DNA of 46,126 nucleotides from Bacteroidota bacterium (GCA_024280635.1 JAJRPS010000095.1:1-46126), one strand, 5' to 3'. Numbered from the stretch's first letter, positions 32,327-40,910 are shown. A program made the numbers and translations. Notes: generated by a model from the letters alone, not told the origin.

Positions 32327-32992
32327 CACCCAGTCAATTTTAGTAAACCCGTTTGCTTTTAAAATAGCATTCGTTTTAGAAAAATGTTGATCCCCGAACC
32401 AATACCCTCTATTTGCACTTAATGGAGATGGATGCCCTGATTTTAAAACAAAATGTTTTTGGGTGTCAATTAGTTTTTCTTTTTTATGTGCATAACCTCC
32501 CCAAAGTAAAAAAACTACCTTTTTATTCTTTTCAGATATTTTTTGAATTACCGCATCCGTAAAAGCTTCCCATCCTTTTTTTTGGTGACTTCCAGCACTT
32601 TTTTCGGTAACCGTAAGCGTTGCATTTAACAATAAAACTCCTTGTTTTGCCCAATGGGTTAAATCGCCTGAAACAGGATACATACAGTTTAAATCTGCCG
32701 ATAATTCTTTTAAAATATTTTTAAGAGATGGGGGATGCGCTACACCATCATGTACCGAAAAACACAATCCATTTGCTTGCCCCTTTCCGTGATACGGGTC
32801 TTGACCAATAATTACGACTTTCACATCCTCAAATGCACAGTTATTAAACGCCGCAAAAATTTCATTATACTTTGGATAACATGTATTTTCCTGATAGGCT
32901 TCAGTAACAAATTGATTAAGTTTATAAAAATAATCTTTACTAAACTCTTCTGCTAATACTGCTTTCCAATTTTCGGATATTGTTTCAATCAT
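32321..32992 (-). CDS. ung: Uracil-DNA glycosylase
   Basis: 223 residues from the ATG at 32992 (230 if the ATG at 33013 is used). Family 1 motifs are complete: the water-activating loop GQDPYHGKGQANGLCFSV, LLLNATLTVTEKSAGSH, VVFLLWGGYAHKK and the DNA-intercalating HPSPLSANRG with the catalytic His. It excises uracil from DNA. A TATATTTG box ends five bases before the ATG at 32992, so the message would be nearly leaderless and the upstream ATG at 33013 would lie outside it. Confidence 0.96.
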   Translation of the reverse strand: MIETISENWKAVLAEEFSKDYFYKLNQFVTEAYQENTCYPKYNEIFAAFNNCAFEDVKVVIIGQDPYHGKGQANGLCFSVHDGVAHPPSLKNILKELSADLNCMYPVSGDLTHWAKQGVLLLNATLTVTEKSAGSHQKKGWEAFTDAVIQKISEKNKKVVFLLWGGYAHKKEKLIDTQKHFVLKSGHPSPLSANRGYWFGDQHFSKTNAILKANGFTKIDWVL

Positions 32993-32996
32993 ATTA

Positions 32997-33004
32997 CAAA
33001 TATA
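32997..33004 (-). promoter_or_regulatory. -7 element (TAnnTTTG) of ung
   Basis: The minus strand reads TATATTTG, only four bases before the preferred ATG. It predicts a leaderless or nearly leaderless mRNA. A hairpin (AAAGCCA 33006-33012 with TGGCTTT 33024-33030) occupies the -10 to -35 spacer region. Confidence 0.45.
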
Positions 33005-33087
33005 TAAAGCCAACTATCATGGCTGGCTTTTTATCTATATTTTTTTTTAGCAATAGCTATTTACTATTGATTTTATTTGAATCTTTT

Positions 33088-34041
33088 CTATTTAAAAAAG
33101 GAATCGACAAATTCATATTTATTAAATACTTGCAAATCATCAATACCTTCTCCTACTCCAATATATTTTACAGGTATTTGAAATTGATCACTTATACCTA
33201 TTACCACGCCACCTTTTGCTGTCCCATCTAATTTAGTAACCGCTAGCGCAGTAACTTCAGTTGCTTTGGTAAATTGTTTGGCTTGCTCAAATGCATTTTG
33301 CCCCGTACTACCATCTAAAACGAGTAATACATCATGTGGTGCATCACCGATTACTTTTTGCATGACACGTTTTATTTTTGTCAGCTCATTCATTAAGTTT
33401 ATCTTATTGTGTAAACGACCTGCGGTATCAATAATAATAACATCAGCATTTTGTGCCAATCCAGACTCCAAAGTATCAAATGCCACAGAAGCAGGATCAC
33501 TACCCATGTCTTGTTTTACAATAGGAACATCTACACGATCTGCCCAAACTTGTAATTGATCAATTGCAGCTGCTCTAAAGGTATCAGCCGCCCCTAAAAC
33601 AACTTTCAATCCTTGTTTTTTAAATTGATGTGCTAATTTACCAATAGTTGTCGTTTTACCCGCTCCATTAACCCCAACTACCATAATTACATACGGCTTT
33701 GTGTTTTCAGGAATGGTGTATTCTGTTTCTTCTCCTGAATTGGTTTTAGATAATAAATCGGCTATCTCTTCACGTAAAATTTTATTCAATTCATCTGTAC
33801 CTAAATACTTATCTTTAGCTACTCGTGCTTCAATTTTATCAATAATTTTCAAAGTAGTATCTACCCCAACATCACTAGAAACCAATACTTCTTCTAAGTT
33901 ATCCAAAACATCATCATCTACTTTAGATTTACCTGCAACCGCTTTACTTAACTTTGAAAAGAAAGATGATTTTGTCTTCTCTAAACCTTTATCTAAGGTT
34001 TCTTTTTTTTCTTTCGAAAATATTTTTTTAAAAAAACTCAT
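33088..34041 (-). CDS. ftsY: Signal recognition particle receptor FtsY
   Basis: 317 residues: a short charged A-domain remnant with MSFFKKIF and Lys-rich stretches, the N domain four-helix bundle, and the G domain with GVNGAGKTTTIGKLA (G1), DTFRAAAIDQL (insertion box), DTAGRLHNK (G3), TKLDGTAKGG (G4) and GVGEGIDDLQVF (closing motif). It docks ribosomes with nascent membrane proteins to the translocon. The acidic A domain of E. coli FtsY is absent, as in most Bacteroidota. A TATATTTG promoter and a leader of about 120 bases with two hairpins precede it. Confidence 0.96.
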   Translation of the reverse strand: MSFFKKIFSKEKKETLDKGLEKTKSSFFSKLSKAVAGKSKVDDDVLDNLEEVLVSSDVGVDTTLKIIDKIEARVAKDKYLGTDELNKILREEIADLLSKTNSGEETEYTIPENTKPYVIMVVGVNGAGKTTTIGKLAHQFKKQGLKVVLGAADTFRAAAIDQLQVWADRVDVPIVKQDMGSDPASVAFDTLESGLAQNADVIIIDTAGRLHNKINLMNELTKIKRVMQKVIGDAPHDVLLVLDGSTGQNAFEQAKQFTKATEVTALAVTKLDGTAKGGVVIGISDQFQIPVKYIGVGEGIDDLQVFNKYEFVDSFFK

Positions 34042-34177
34042 ATTTTAACCAGAGGCAAACACCTCGTTGAATTTAATTTTCCGATTGTCACATCGGAAGT
34101 TTATTATTTGAAATACCATCTCATTCTTTTGGAACAAGTAATTTTAATACTTCAATACTTTTACAATGACAAATATA
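34042..34177 (-). promoter_or_regulatory. ftsY promoter and structured leader
   Basis: TATATTTG on the minus strand at 34170-34177 would start transcription near 34163. The 120-base leader holds two hairpins: TTCCGAT/ATCGGAA around GTGACA (34077-34096), and GAGG/CCTC around TGTTTG, ending about ten bases from the ATG. The second could mask the ribosome entry region. Confidence 0.45.
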
Positions 34178-34210
34178 CTACCAATTTTAAATATCGGTAA
34201 AAATGTCATA

Positions 34211-34245
34211 TAAAAAAAGCTACTCTCTATAAATAGAAAGTAGCT
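34211..34245 (-). terminator. Terminator of the rpmB-rpmG-DUF4295 operon
   Basis: On the minus strand AGCTACTTTCTAT pairs with ATAGAGAGTAGCT (12 pairs, one mismatch) and is followed by seven T. It lies 25 bases after the DUF4295 stop. Confidence 0.88.
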
Positions 34246-34270
34246 CGATATCTTAAAAAGGTTACTAAAA

Positions 34271-34423
34271 TTATTTTTTAGCCAACCAATCTTTCACCAA
34301 TTCTGGAGCCATAATAGCTTCCACAAATGTGTATGCTCCTGATTTTGGAGATTTTACCATTTTCACTGCTTTAGACAATCTTTTAGATCCTGTCTGTAAC
34401 GATGCTACTGCTTTCTTTGCCAT
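34271..34423 (-). CDS. DUF4295 family ribosome-operon protein
   Basis: A 50-residue basic protein. It begins MAKKAVASLQTGSKRLSKAVKM and ends MAPELVKDWLAKK. It matches DUF4295, a short Bacteroidota-specific family that follows rpmG in ribosomal operons. The ATG lies nine bases after the L33 stop, and the operon terminator follows the stop. It may be a small ribosome-associated protein, which is inferred from basic composition and position only. Confidence 0.9.
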   Translation of the reverse strand: MAKKAVASLQTGSKRLSKAVKMVKSPKSGAYTFVEAIMAPELVKDWLAKK

Positions 34424-34432
34424 AACGTACTA

Positions 34433-34615
34433 TTATTTAATTTCTTTATGAACAGTCATTTTTTTCAAGATTGGATTAAATTTTTTAATCTCTAATCTCT
34501 CTGGAGTGTTCTTTTTGTTTTTTGTTGTAATATATCTTGACGTACCTGCTTTACCAGTGGCTTTATGCTCTGTACATTCTAATATTACCTGAACTCTGTT
34601 TCCTTTTTTTGCCAT
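34433..34615 (-). CDS. rpmG: 50S ribosomal protein L33
   Basis: 60 residues with the L33 core [18 protein letters not shown] and [21 protein letters not shown]. Only one cysteine is present, so this is the zinc-free (C-minus) form. It is the middle gene of the L28-L33-DUF4295 operon, 25 bases after rpmB. Confidence 0.97.
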   Translation of the reverse strand: MAKKGNRVQVILECTEHKATGKAGTSRYITTKNKKNTPERLEIKKFNPILKKMTVHKEIK

Positions 34616-34640
34616 TTTTGTTGTCTTTTAAACGTTAAAA

Positions 34641-34880
34641 CTATTTGTTTAAAAATCCTTTTTCTCTTGCAGTTTTCAATACAGCAGAAATTCCTTTCTT
34701 GTTGATTGTTTTCAATACTGCAGCAGAAACTTTTAATGTAATCCACTTATCTTCCTCTGGAATGTAGAAGCGTTTTTTCAATAAATTAACATTAAATTTA
34801 CGCTTTGTTCTATTCAATGCGTGAGAAACGTTGTTTCCAACCATTGCTCTTTTTCCAGTAAGTTCACAAACTCTTGACAT
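34641..34880 (-). CDS. rpmB: 50S ribosomal protein L28
   Basis: 79 residues. [27 protein letters not shown] is the standard L28 start and [16 protein letters not shown] is the conserved second half. One cysteine remains, so no zinc ribbon is expected, matching the C-minus L33 next to it. It leads the operon behind a textbook promoter. Confidence 0.97.
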   Translation of the reverse strand: MSRVCELTGKRAMVGNNVSHALNRTKRKFNVNLLKKRFYIPEEDKWITLKVSAAVLKTINKKGISAVLKTAREKGFLNK

Positions 34881-34913
34881 TTTTCTATTCTTTTGTTATT
34901 TCTAAACGAGGTG

Positions 34914-34944
34914 CAAATTTACAGCTTTTCATCAATTACGCAAA
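34914..34944 (-). promoter_or_regulatory. Promoter of the rpmB-rpmG-DUF4295 operon
   Basis: On the minus strand TTTG, 19 bases, then TAAATTTG: an exact Bacteroidota consensus. Predicted start near 34907, leader about 27 bases. Confidence 0.85.
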
Positions 34945-34997
34945 GAAAATAACTAAATTATTTAAAATATTTTCTTCAAATCAACAAAACCTACGTT

Positions 34998-36257
34998 TTA
35001 GTACTTGTTATCAGCAGCAAATATAGCTTTTTTAAGCATTTCCAACGCCTTATTTTTTGCTTTATTTTGTACTTTATATCTGTTTTTTCCAAAATTAAAC
35101 ATTTCAACAACGGTTTCTTGTGGTGTTGCAATGGCAATATACACCGTTCCTACCTCAGCAGCAGCAGCATCTCCTTTTGATGGTCCTGCATTACCCGTTA
35201 CCGCAATAGCATAATCTGTCTGTAATACTTTTTGAACTCCCAAAACCATTTCTCTTGCTACTTCACTACTGACTACGGAATACTTCCGTATGGTTTCCTC
35301 CAACACTCCCAGCAACATTACTTTTGTTTGCGTTTGGTACGTTACCACCCCTCCTTTAAAAAAAGACGAAACCCCTGCATTTTTAGTAATACTAGACGCT
35401 ATTAATCCTCCTGTACAACTTTCTGCCAATGCCAATGTTTGGTTTCTTGAATTCAACAAACCTGCTATTTCAGTTTCTAAAGAAGCACCTTCGAAGCCTA
35501 AAAATATTTCTGATAAATGTGGTAATATCTTTTCAATTTGATCATCAACTTGTTTTTCTACCTCAATTTTATTTACTCCAACCGCTGATAACCTTAATTT
35601 TACCATTCCTAAATTTGGCAAATAAGCTAAACGCACTTGTTCAGGTAGTGCTTCTTCCCAAAAGGCAATGCGTGCTGCTAACTCGCTTTCTGGTTCTCCT
35701 TGTGTTACAATGGTTTTGTGTACAATATAAGGTAACTTAAATTTTGTTGTTATTTTAGGGATTACAACAGCATTCATTATCGCCTTCATTTCATAAGGTA
35801 CTCCTGGTAAGGCAATGAATATTTTGTTGTTTTGCTCCATCCACATACCGGGTGCTGTACCATTTTCATTATGCAAAACAACTGCTTTGGATGGTACTAA
35901 AGCTTGTTTTTTGTTTAAATCATTAAGAGGTTTGTTTACTATTTTTTGAAAAAGTTGTTCAATGTGACGTAAAACTGCTTTGTTTTCTATTAATGTATCC
36001 TTAAAATATTCGCAGAATGTATGTTTGGTAATATCATCTTTTGTTGGTCCTAAACCTCCAGTTACAATAATTAAATCAGCTCTAGATTCCGCTTCCTGAA
36101 AAGCATTTATAATATGTTGTTTATCATCTTGAATGGAAGATATTTGAACTACCGAAACTCCTATTTTATTCAATTCCGTTGCAATGAAAGCTGAGTTGGT
36201 ATCGACAATTTGCCCTATTAAAATTTCATCTCCAATGGTTATAATTTCAGCGTTCAT
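34998..36257 (-). CDS. cinA: CinA family protein (NMN deamidase / ADP-ribose pyrophosphatase-like)
   Basis: 419 residues with both CinA domains. The N-terminal MoCF-like domain (residues 1-170) has IITIGDEILIGQIVDTNSAFIA, VTGGLGPTKDDITK and ALPGVPYEMKAIM. The C-terminal deamidase domain (about 255-415) has LALAESCTGGLIASSITKNAGVSSFFKGGVVTY and AVTGNAGPSKGD. Family knowledge: it recycles nicotinamide mononucleotide to the acid form in NAD salvage. Its ATG overlaps the stop of the Hpt gene by one base (TAATG), so translation is coupled. Confidence 0.94.
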   Translation of the reverse strand: MNAEIITIGDEILIGQIVDTNSAFIATELNKIGVSVVQISSIQDDKQHIINAFQEAESRADLIIVTGGLGPTKDDITKHTFCEYFKDTLIENKAVLRHIEQLFQKIVNKPLNDLNKKQALVPSKAVVLHNENGTAPGMWMEQNNKIFIALPGVPYEMKAIMNAVVIPKITTKFKLPYIVHKTIVTQGEPESELAARIAFWEEALPEQVRLAYLPNLGMVKLRLSAVGVNKIEVEKQVDDQIEKILPHLSEIFLGFEGASLETEIAGLLNSRNQTLALAESCTGGLIASSITKNAGVSSFFKGGVVTYQTQTKVMLLGVLEETIRKYSVVSSEVAREMVLGVQKVLQTDYAIAVTGNAGPSKGDAAAAEVGTVYIAIATPQETVVEMFNFGKNRYKVQNKAKNKALEMLKKAIFAADNKY

Positions 36258-36595
36258 TATAAGTTAAAATCGGTTTTCATTTCTACAATTACAGTACTTA
36301 TTTCTGATAGAAAGTGTTCAAAAACAGGGGTTACATCTGTATTTTGCTTAAATTTACCCCAATCCTGAAGTGTTATCAAATCATCATACACTGTCAATTC
36401 AAACTGCTTTAATGTGGGCTTTATTTTATGCGTATTTTGGTAAACTTGTTCATGATTATTTTGCTCCAACCCTTCGGAAATTAACTGTACTGCTTCTGGT
36501 ATTTCTTCCAAAAAAGCAGCTATAATAACAGGTATAAAACTTTCATCTCCTCCTGCTATTTCCCGTATTTGATGTAATTTATAACTGTTTTCCAT
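36257..36595 (-). CDS. Histidine phosphotransfer (Hpt) domain protein
   Basis: 112 residues, entirely a helical Hpt bundle. The phospho-accepting histidine is in YQNTHKIKPTLKQF (near residue 53), the counterpart of the usual AHxLKGSS, with Pro-Thr replacing Gly-Ser. The first helix (IREIAGGDESFIPVIIAAFLEEIPEAV) is a good match. No histidine kinase or response regulator is in the window, so it is an orphan relay protein. It sits six bases after the FAH hydrolase gene and overlaps cinA by one base. Confidence 0.85.
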   Translation of the reverse strand: MENSYKLHQIREIAGGDESFIPVIIAAFLEEIPEAVQLISEGLEQNNHEQVYQNTHKIKPTLKQFELTVYDDLITLQDWGKFKQNTDVTPVFEHFLSEISTVIVEMKTDFNL

Positions 36596-36601
36596 ATTAT
36601 T

Positions 36602-37213
36602 TTATTTTACTCGGATATCAAACATTTTTTCTCCAGCCAAAAAACCAACTAAACTATCATTAGCAACTATTTTTGCAACTCCAGCAGGAGTTCCTGTAAA
36701 AATAATATCTCCTATTTTTAAAGTGAAATATTGTGATGCATACGCTATCAACTCATCTATTTTCCAAAGCATGTTAGCTGTATTTCCTTTTTGTACCGTA
36801 ATTTCATTTTTTTGCAGGCTAAAATCAATATTGTTAATATTATTAAATCTACTTTTATCTACCCACTTCCCTACTACTGCTGCGCCATCAAAAGCCTTTG
36901 CTTTTTCCCATGGCAACCCTTTTTCTTTGAGTTTTTGCTGTAAATCACGTGCTGTAAAATCAATACCCAAACTAATTTCTTGATAATATTTATGTGCAAA
37001 TTTAGCATCTATATATTTCCCTAATCTATTTATTTTTACCAAAACTTCAACTTCATGCTGTACATTATCTGAAAAATCTGGAATAAAAAAAGGCTGTTTC
37101 TTTAATAGTACTGCTGTATCAGGTTTTAAAAATATTACTGGTTCCGCAGGTTTTTCATTTTTTAGTTCCGTTATGTGTTCGGTATAGTTTCTACCAATGC
37201 AAATTATTTTCAT
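36602..37213 (-). CDS. Fumarylacetoacetate hydrolase (FAH) family protein
   Basis: 203 residues, the short FAH form. IICIGRNYTEHI opens the fold, EVEVLVKINRLGKYI carries metal-binding acidic residues, and GIDFTARDLQQKLKEKGLPWEKAKAFDGAAVVG and DIIFTGTPAGVAKI are signature segments. Members are acylpyruvases, oxaloacetate decarboxylases or tautomerases; the choice is open. A rare AGGAGAGG ribosome-binding-like motif precedes its ATG. It leads an apparent unit with Hpt and cinA. Confidence 0.9.
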   Translation of the reverse strand: MKIICIGRNYTEHITELKNEKPAEPVIFLKPDTAVLLKKQPFFIPDFSDNVQHEVEVLVKINRLGKYIDAKFAHKYYQEISLGIDFTARDLQQKLKEKGLPWEKAKAFDGAAVVGKWVDKSRFNNINNIDFSLQKNEITVQKGNTANMLWKIDELIAYASQYFTLKIGDIIFTGTPAGVAKIVANDSLVGFLAGEKMFDIRVK

Positions 37214-37216
37214 ATT

Positions 37217-37235
37217 CCTCTCCTTACCCTCTCCT
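37217..37235 (-). promoter_or_regulatory. Duplicated Shine-Dalgarno-like motif before the FAH gene
   Basis: On the minus strand AGGAGAGG occurs twice (37228-37235 and 37217-37224), the nearer copy with its AGGAG core six bases from the ATG. Such strong motifs are unusual in Bacteroidota, whose genes mostly lack them. Confidence 0.6.
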
Positions 37236-37258
37236 AAGAAAAGGGTAAATTTTATTTA

Positions 37259-38032
37259 TTAAAATTTGTTGTTTAGTTGGCGTAACTTGATTCCTGTTAA
37301 TACTTTTTTGGTGTATAGTGGGAAATCAGCATTTTGAATCCACCCAAAATAACCCGGTTCTTTTGCAATTACATCGGTTACTAACTTGCCTTTATGTTTC
37401 CCAAAACCAAATTCTTCCTCTCCTTTTTCATTATAGATGATAAACCCTGCAAAATCGGCTGTTTTACGGCGTGTAGTAAACTCACTTAATTTTTTAACAT
37501 CGTTTTCTAAATCGGGATAACGCTCTAATTGTGCTAATAAAATTTCATATGTCGCCATGGTATCTGCTTCTGCTGAATGCGCATTTTCTAGACTTTTATT
37601 ACAATAAAATTGGTAACCTGCACTTAGTGTGCGCTGTTCCTTCTTGAAAAAGATGGTTTGTATATCAACGGTTACATTGTTTTTTAAATCGAAATCAATT
37701 TCAGCACGCAATAACTCTTCTGCCAATAGCGGAATATCAAAACGATCAGAATTGAATCCTGCTAAATCAGCATCTTTTATAAAGTTATAAACTTCTGGAG
37801 CCAATTGCTTAAAAGTTGGGTGATTGGCTACTTTTTCATTGGTAATACCATGAATATCCGATGCTTCTTTAGGGATATTCATCTCTGGATTTACCAGTAA
37901 TGTTTTTGATTCTTTATTACCGTTTGGATATACCTTTAAAATTGAAATCTCTACAATTCTATCTTTAGATACATTAATTCCTGTTGTTTCTAAATCGAAA
38001 AAACAAAGGGGTTTTGTTAGTTTTAATTCCAT
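37259..38032 (-). CDS. DnaQ-like 3'-5' exonuclease
   Basis: 257 residues. The DEDDh exonuclease sites are CFFDLETTGIN (ExoI, Asp-x-Glu), LAGFNSDRFDIPLL (ExoII) and SLENAHSAEADTMATYEIL (ExoIII with the catalytic His and Asp). After the nuclease (about residue 175) a short C-terminal module reads EEFGFGKHKGKLVTDVIAKEPGYFGWI, like the DUF3820 domain often attached in Bacteroidota exonucleases. A free-standing proofreading or repair nuclease is likely. It has a TATCTTTG promoter and a leader of about 100 bases. Confidence 0.9.
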   Translation of the reverse strand: MELKLTKPLCFFDLETTGINVSKDRIVEISILKVYPNGNKESKTLLVNPEMNIPKEASDIHGITNEKVANHPTFKQLAPEVYNFIKDADLAGFNSDRFDIPLLAEELLRAEIDFDLKNNVTVDIQTIFFKKEQRTLSAGYQFYCNKSLENAHSAEADTMATYEILLAQLERYPDLENDVKKLSEFTTRRKTADFAGFIIYNEKGEEEFGFGKHKGKLVTDVIAKEPGYFGWIQNADFPLYTKKVLTGIKLRQLNNKF

Positions 38033-38139
38033 ATTTTTTATTTAATCATGAGATGATAGCCTTTATATTATTTTCACACAGAAAGGCAACTTATTATTAT
38101 TTAGCACCTCAAACCTTTAGATTGAGGAAATTTGCTTCA

Positions 38140-38147
38140 CAAAGATA
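38140..38147 (-). promoter_or_regulatory. -7 element (TAnnTTTG) of the exonuclease gene
   Basis: The minus strand reads TATCTTTG. The roughly 100-base leader that follows contains a weak hairpin, CCTCAA/TTGAGG (38106-38126). Confidence 0.5.
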
Positions 38148-38155
38148 CACAATAC

Positions 38156-39181
38156 CTACCAAATAATTTCTGCTTGTATGGGATAGTGATCGGAGTATTT
38201 ATAATTATAATTTCTAAATTTACGTGTTGCTAGTTTTTTATCCATCAAAACAAAATCGATTCGGAGTGGGAAAAATTTAAAATTAAAAGTTTCTCCAAAA
38301 CCATGTCCTGCTAATTCAAAAGCGTCTTGATAGCCTATTTTTTTAAATTGCTTGTAAATGTACGAATAGGCGGTGTTATTAAAATCGCCCAAAATAATTT
38401 TTTCATACTTACATTTTTCTTGATGCAGCAACACTTTTTCTACTTGATTTTGCTGTAAAATAAAACGATTTCCAATGCGTTTTACCAACAGTTCTTTATC
38501 CGTATCTTTTAACTTTTTAACATCTGGATTAATGTGTAACGACTCAAAATGAACATTGTAAATACGCAATGTGTCTTTTCCTTTTACAACATCAATAAAA
38601 ATAGCTTTATTATGTGAGTTTTTAAAAACAATTTCTCCTTTTTTAATTATTTCATGCTTAGAATAAATTGCTTGTCCGTATTTTATTTTTCCTTTTGATA
38701 ACGATTGATATTGATATGGATATTGTTTCAGTTTTACATTTTTATGTGGATGAAATTCTTGAAAAGCAACAACATCTGGGTTTTCTTTTTTAATAAATTC
38801 CGAGACCTCTTTAGCTACATCAATATCTTTTATCCAACCATACAAATTAAATAAACGCACATTATAACTCATTACCGAAAGCGATTGCCTTGTATTTTCT
38901 ATTTTTACAGGAGCTGAAAACTTATATAGCGTACTTACATTTTTATAACCAACTGCTAATACAATTAATGACAATAAGAGTTGTTTTTTTACTTTCAATA
39001 TCCAATACAATAAAAAAATTGCATTTACAACCAGTAAAACAGGCACTGACAAGCTCAACACTGATAGCGCTGAAAATACTTTAGGCGCTATAAACGGCAA
39101 TACATAAGACAAAAGTAGCACTACTGCAAAAACACTGTTAAGCAGGTAAATCATTTTATCTATGTAGTTTAGTTTTTTCAT
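38156..39181 (-). CDS. Endonuclease/exonuclease/phosphatase (EEP) family membrane protein
   Basis: 341 residues: two to three N-terminal membrane helices (residues about 10-85) and a DNase I-fold domain. VMSYNVRLFN (metal-binding Asn), VVAFQEFHP (catalytic Glu), IYNVHFESLH, IILGDFNNTAYSY and the terminal KYSDHYPIQAEI (Asp-His pair) are the complete EEP motif set. The active site should face the periplasm if the helices insert normally; substrate may be a phosphodiester lipid or nucleic acid. It is the last gene of the mutL-rhomboid-rhomboid cluster. Confidence 0.88.
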   Translation of the reverse strand: MKKLNYIDKMIYLLNSVFAVVLLLSYVLPFIAPKVFSALSVLSLSVPVLLVVNAIFLLYWILKVKKQLLLSLIVLAVGYKNVSTLYKFSAPVKIENTRQSLSVMSYNVRLFNLYGWIKDIDVAKEVSEFIKKENPDVVAFQEFHPHKNVKLKQYPYQYQSLSKGKIKYGQAIYSKHEIIKKGEIVFKNSHNKAIFIDVVKGKDTLRIYNVHFESLHINPDVKKLKDTDKELLVKRIGNRFILQQNQVEKVLLHQEKCKYEKIILGDFNNTAYSYIYKQFKKIGYQDAFELAGHGFGETFNFKFFPLRIDFVLMDKKLATRKFRNYNYKYSDHYPIQAEIIW

Positions 39182-39289
39182 GTGCTACTGTTGGGAATTG
39201 AATGTCATTGACTACTTCGTTTTTATTTTAAAAAACGCACAACTATGCGATTTCTCCTATCGTTGAAATGATTACTCCAATCCCCCTAT

Positions 39290-40162
39290 TTACTTTCCTG
39301 ATTGAAACAAAAAAGCCTTTTCTTCTTTTGTTAAACTATCGTAACCACTTTTACTAATCTTATCTAAAATGGAATTTATTTGAGCTTGATGTGTTTTATT
39401 TTTTTGATATACCGTTTTATGTGTTGCGTTGCGTTCACGTCTGGTTTTATATACGGTTTTCATTTTAGGCTGTTTTGATTTTTGAAACCAACCTACACAT
39501 GCATCCATTACTTTTTCAAAACCCTTTCCTATATCATTCCCTTTTACATATTGTTTTGCATACACATACCCCAATAAAGCACCACCTAAATGTGCTATAT
39601 GACCACCAGTATTACTAGACAACAACATCAAAATATCAAAACCAACAAAAAAGACACCTACATGCCATAATTTTATTTTAAAAGACAATACACTTACTTC
39701 CTGATTAGGAAAACTTGCACAAAAAAATATCAAAATTGCAGAAACTGCTGCAGATGCACCTACCAAAAAAGATATCGCATTTACAAAAACAGGAAACAAA
39801 CTATATACTAATAAATAACACAATCCACCCACAATTGCACCTAATAAATATACATTTAAAAACAATTTTGGATTAAATACCGGTAAAAACATTTTACCCA
39901 CATAATACAACATCAACATGTTAAAAAACAAATGTGCAAAACTATGGTGTAAAAAAGCATAACTAAGTATAGACCACGGTTTAAAAAGAGTTTCCGAAAA
40001 GCTAGCATCAAGCGCAAACCACTCCGAAATACATTGTGTTTGAAATAAAAACGAAACTATCCCTACAACAATAAACACCACTACATTAATGGCGATTAAT
40101 TTTTCTGCTAAATTGAAATTTTTATATTTCTCTTGTAGTTCTGTTATTTGCATTAGTCCCAA
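39290..40162 (-). CDS. Rhomboid family intramembrane protease (second of tandem pair)
   Basis: 290 residues. Six helices carry FLHHSFAHLFFNMLML (HxxxN), VGASAAVSAILIFF, where Ala-Ser-Ala replaces the usual GxSG but the serine remains, and GGHIAHLGGALLGYVYAKQ with the dyad His. A 75-residue basic cytoplasmic tail (KQPKMKTVYKTRRERNATHKT) follows and is not seen in its neighbour. Its ATG overlaps the end of the preceding rhomboid gene by ten bases, so the two are coupled. Confidence 0.9.
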   Translation of the reverse strand: MGLMQITELQEKYKNFNLAEKLIAINVVVFIVVGIVSFLFQTQCISEWFALDASFSETLFKPWSILSYAFLHHSFAHLFFNMLMLYYVGKMFLPVFNPKLFLNVYLLGAIVGGLCYLLVYSLFPVFVNAISFLVGASAAVSAILIFFCASFPNQEVSVLSFKIKLWHVGVFFVGFDILMLLSSNTGGHIAHLGGALLGYVYAKQYVKGNDIGKGFEKVMDACVGWFQKSKQPKMKTVYKTRRERNATHKTVYQKNKTHQAQINSILDKISKSGYDSLTKEEKAFLFQSGK

Positions 40163-40908
40163 CGATTTTTATCAAATTGTGTGCGTTTCCAATATAACAT
40201 CATCAATAAACCCACTAAAGCACCACCAATATGTGCCCAATATGCGGTATTACCAGGACTAAATATTGAGACACCTGTTAACCCAGAAAAGACATCTAAC
40301 CCAATTAATACTGGTATAAAATATTTTGCTTTTACGGGTACTGGAAAAAACAACAACATCAACTCTGCATTTGGAAATAGCATACCAAAACCTACTAATA
40401 ACCCCATTATTGCTCCTGAAGCTCCCACCGCTGGAGAGTTGAATATTTGATATAATGACGTTAGCGACTCTGCCGAGACGAATTCTAAAATTGACGTATT
40501 GTATTTACCCGTTGTTAGTATTTGAATGATTTCTGGTTCTTGCATTCCTGAAGAAAGTAATAGATCAAAAGTGGGTTGAAACTGCAAATAATTTGCTAAG
40601 GTATAAATCAAACTTGCCCCAATACCTGCTGAAAAATAGAAGAACAAAAATTTATTTTTACCCCACATTTGTTCCAAAGGCGACCCAAACATCCAAAGTG
40701 CCAACATATTAAATAAAATATGATTTACATTGGCGTGCATAAACATAGTTGTTACAAATTGCCATGGTTTAAACAATGGATTTTTAATAAAAAATAAAGC
40801 TAAATACTGCTCTAAATCTATTCCTCTAGATTTTAATATAAACGTAGCACCAAAAAATAGTACGTTTATAATGATTAAATGTTTTACGGTTTCGGTTAAT
40901 TTTGCCAT
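40153..40908 (-). CDS. Rhomboid family intramembrane protease (first of tandem pair)
   Basis: 251 residues with six to seven helices. TTMFMHANVNHILFNMLALWMFG is the helix-2 region, AVGASGAIMGLLVGF holds the nucleophile Ser, and YWAHIGGALVGLLMML the dyad His. It begins two bases after the mutL stop and overlaps the next rhomboid by ten bases. The tandem pair behind mutL is a syntenic block I recall from other Flavobacteriia; a functional link to mismatch repair is not implied. Confidence 0.92.
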   Translation of the reverse strand: MAKLTETVKHLIIINVLFFGATFILKSRGIDLEQYLALFFIKNPLFKPWQFVTTMFMHANVNHILFNMLALWMFGSPLEQMWGKNKFLFFYFSAGIGASLIYTLANYLQFQPTFDLLLSSGMQEPEIIQILTTGKYNTSILEFVSAESLTSLYQIFNSPAVGASGAIMGLLVGFGMLFPNAELMLLFFPVPVKAKYFIPVLIGLDVFSGLTGVSIFSPGNTAYWAHIGGALVGLLMMLYWKRTQFDKNRWD

Positions 40909-40910
40909 TT

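Noticed and set aside
33006-33030. AAAGCCA/TGGCTTT hairpin as ftsY terminator
   Set aside because: The T-run follows it on the plus strand, whereas ftsY is read from the minus strand, where ATATATTTG follows; no plus-strand gene ends nearby.
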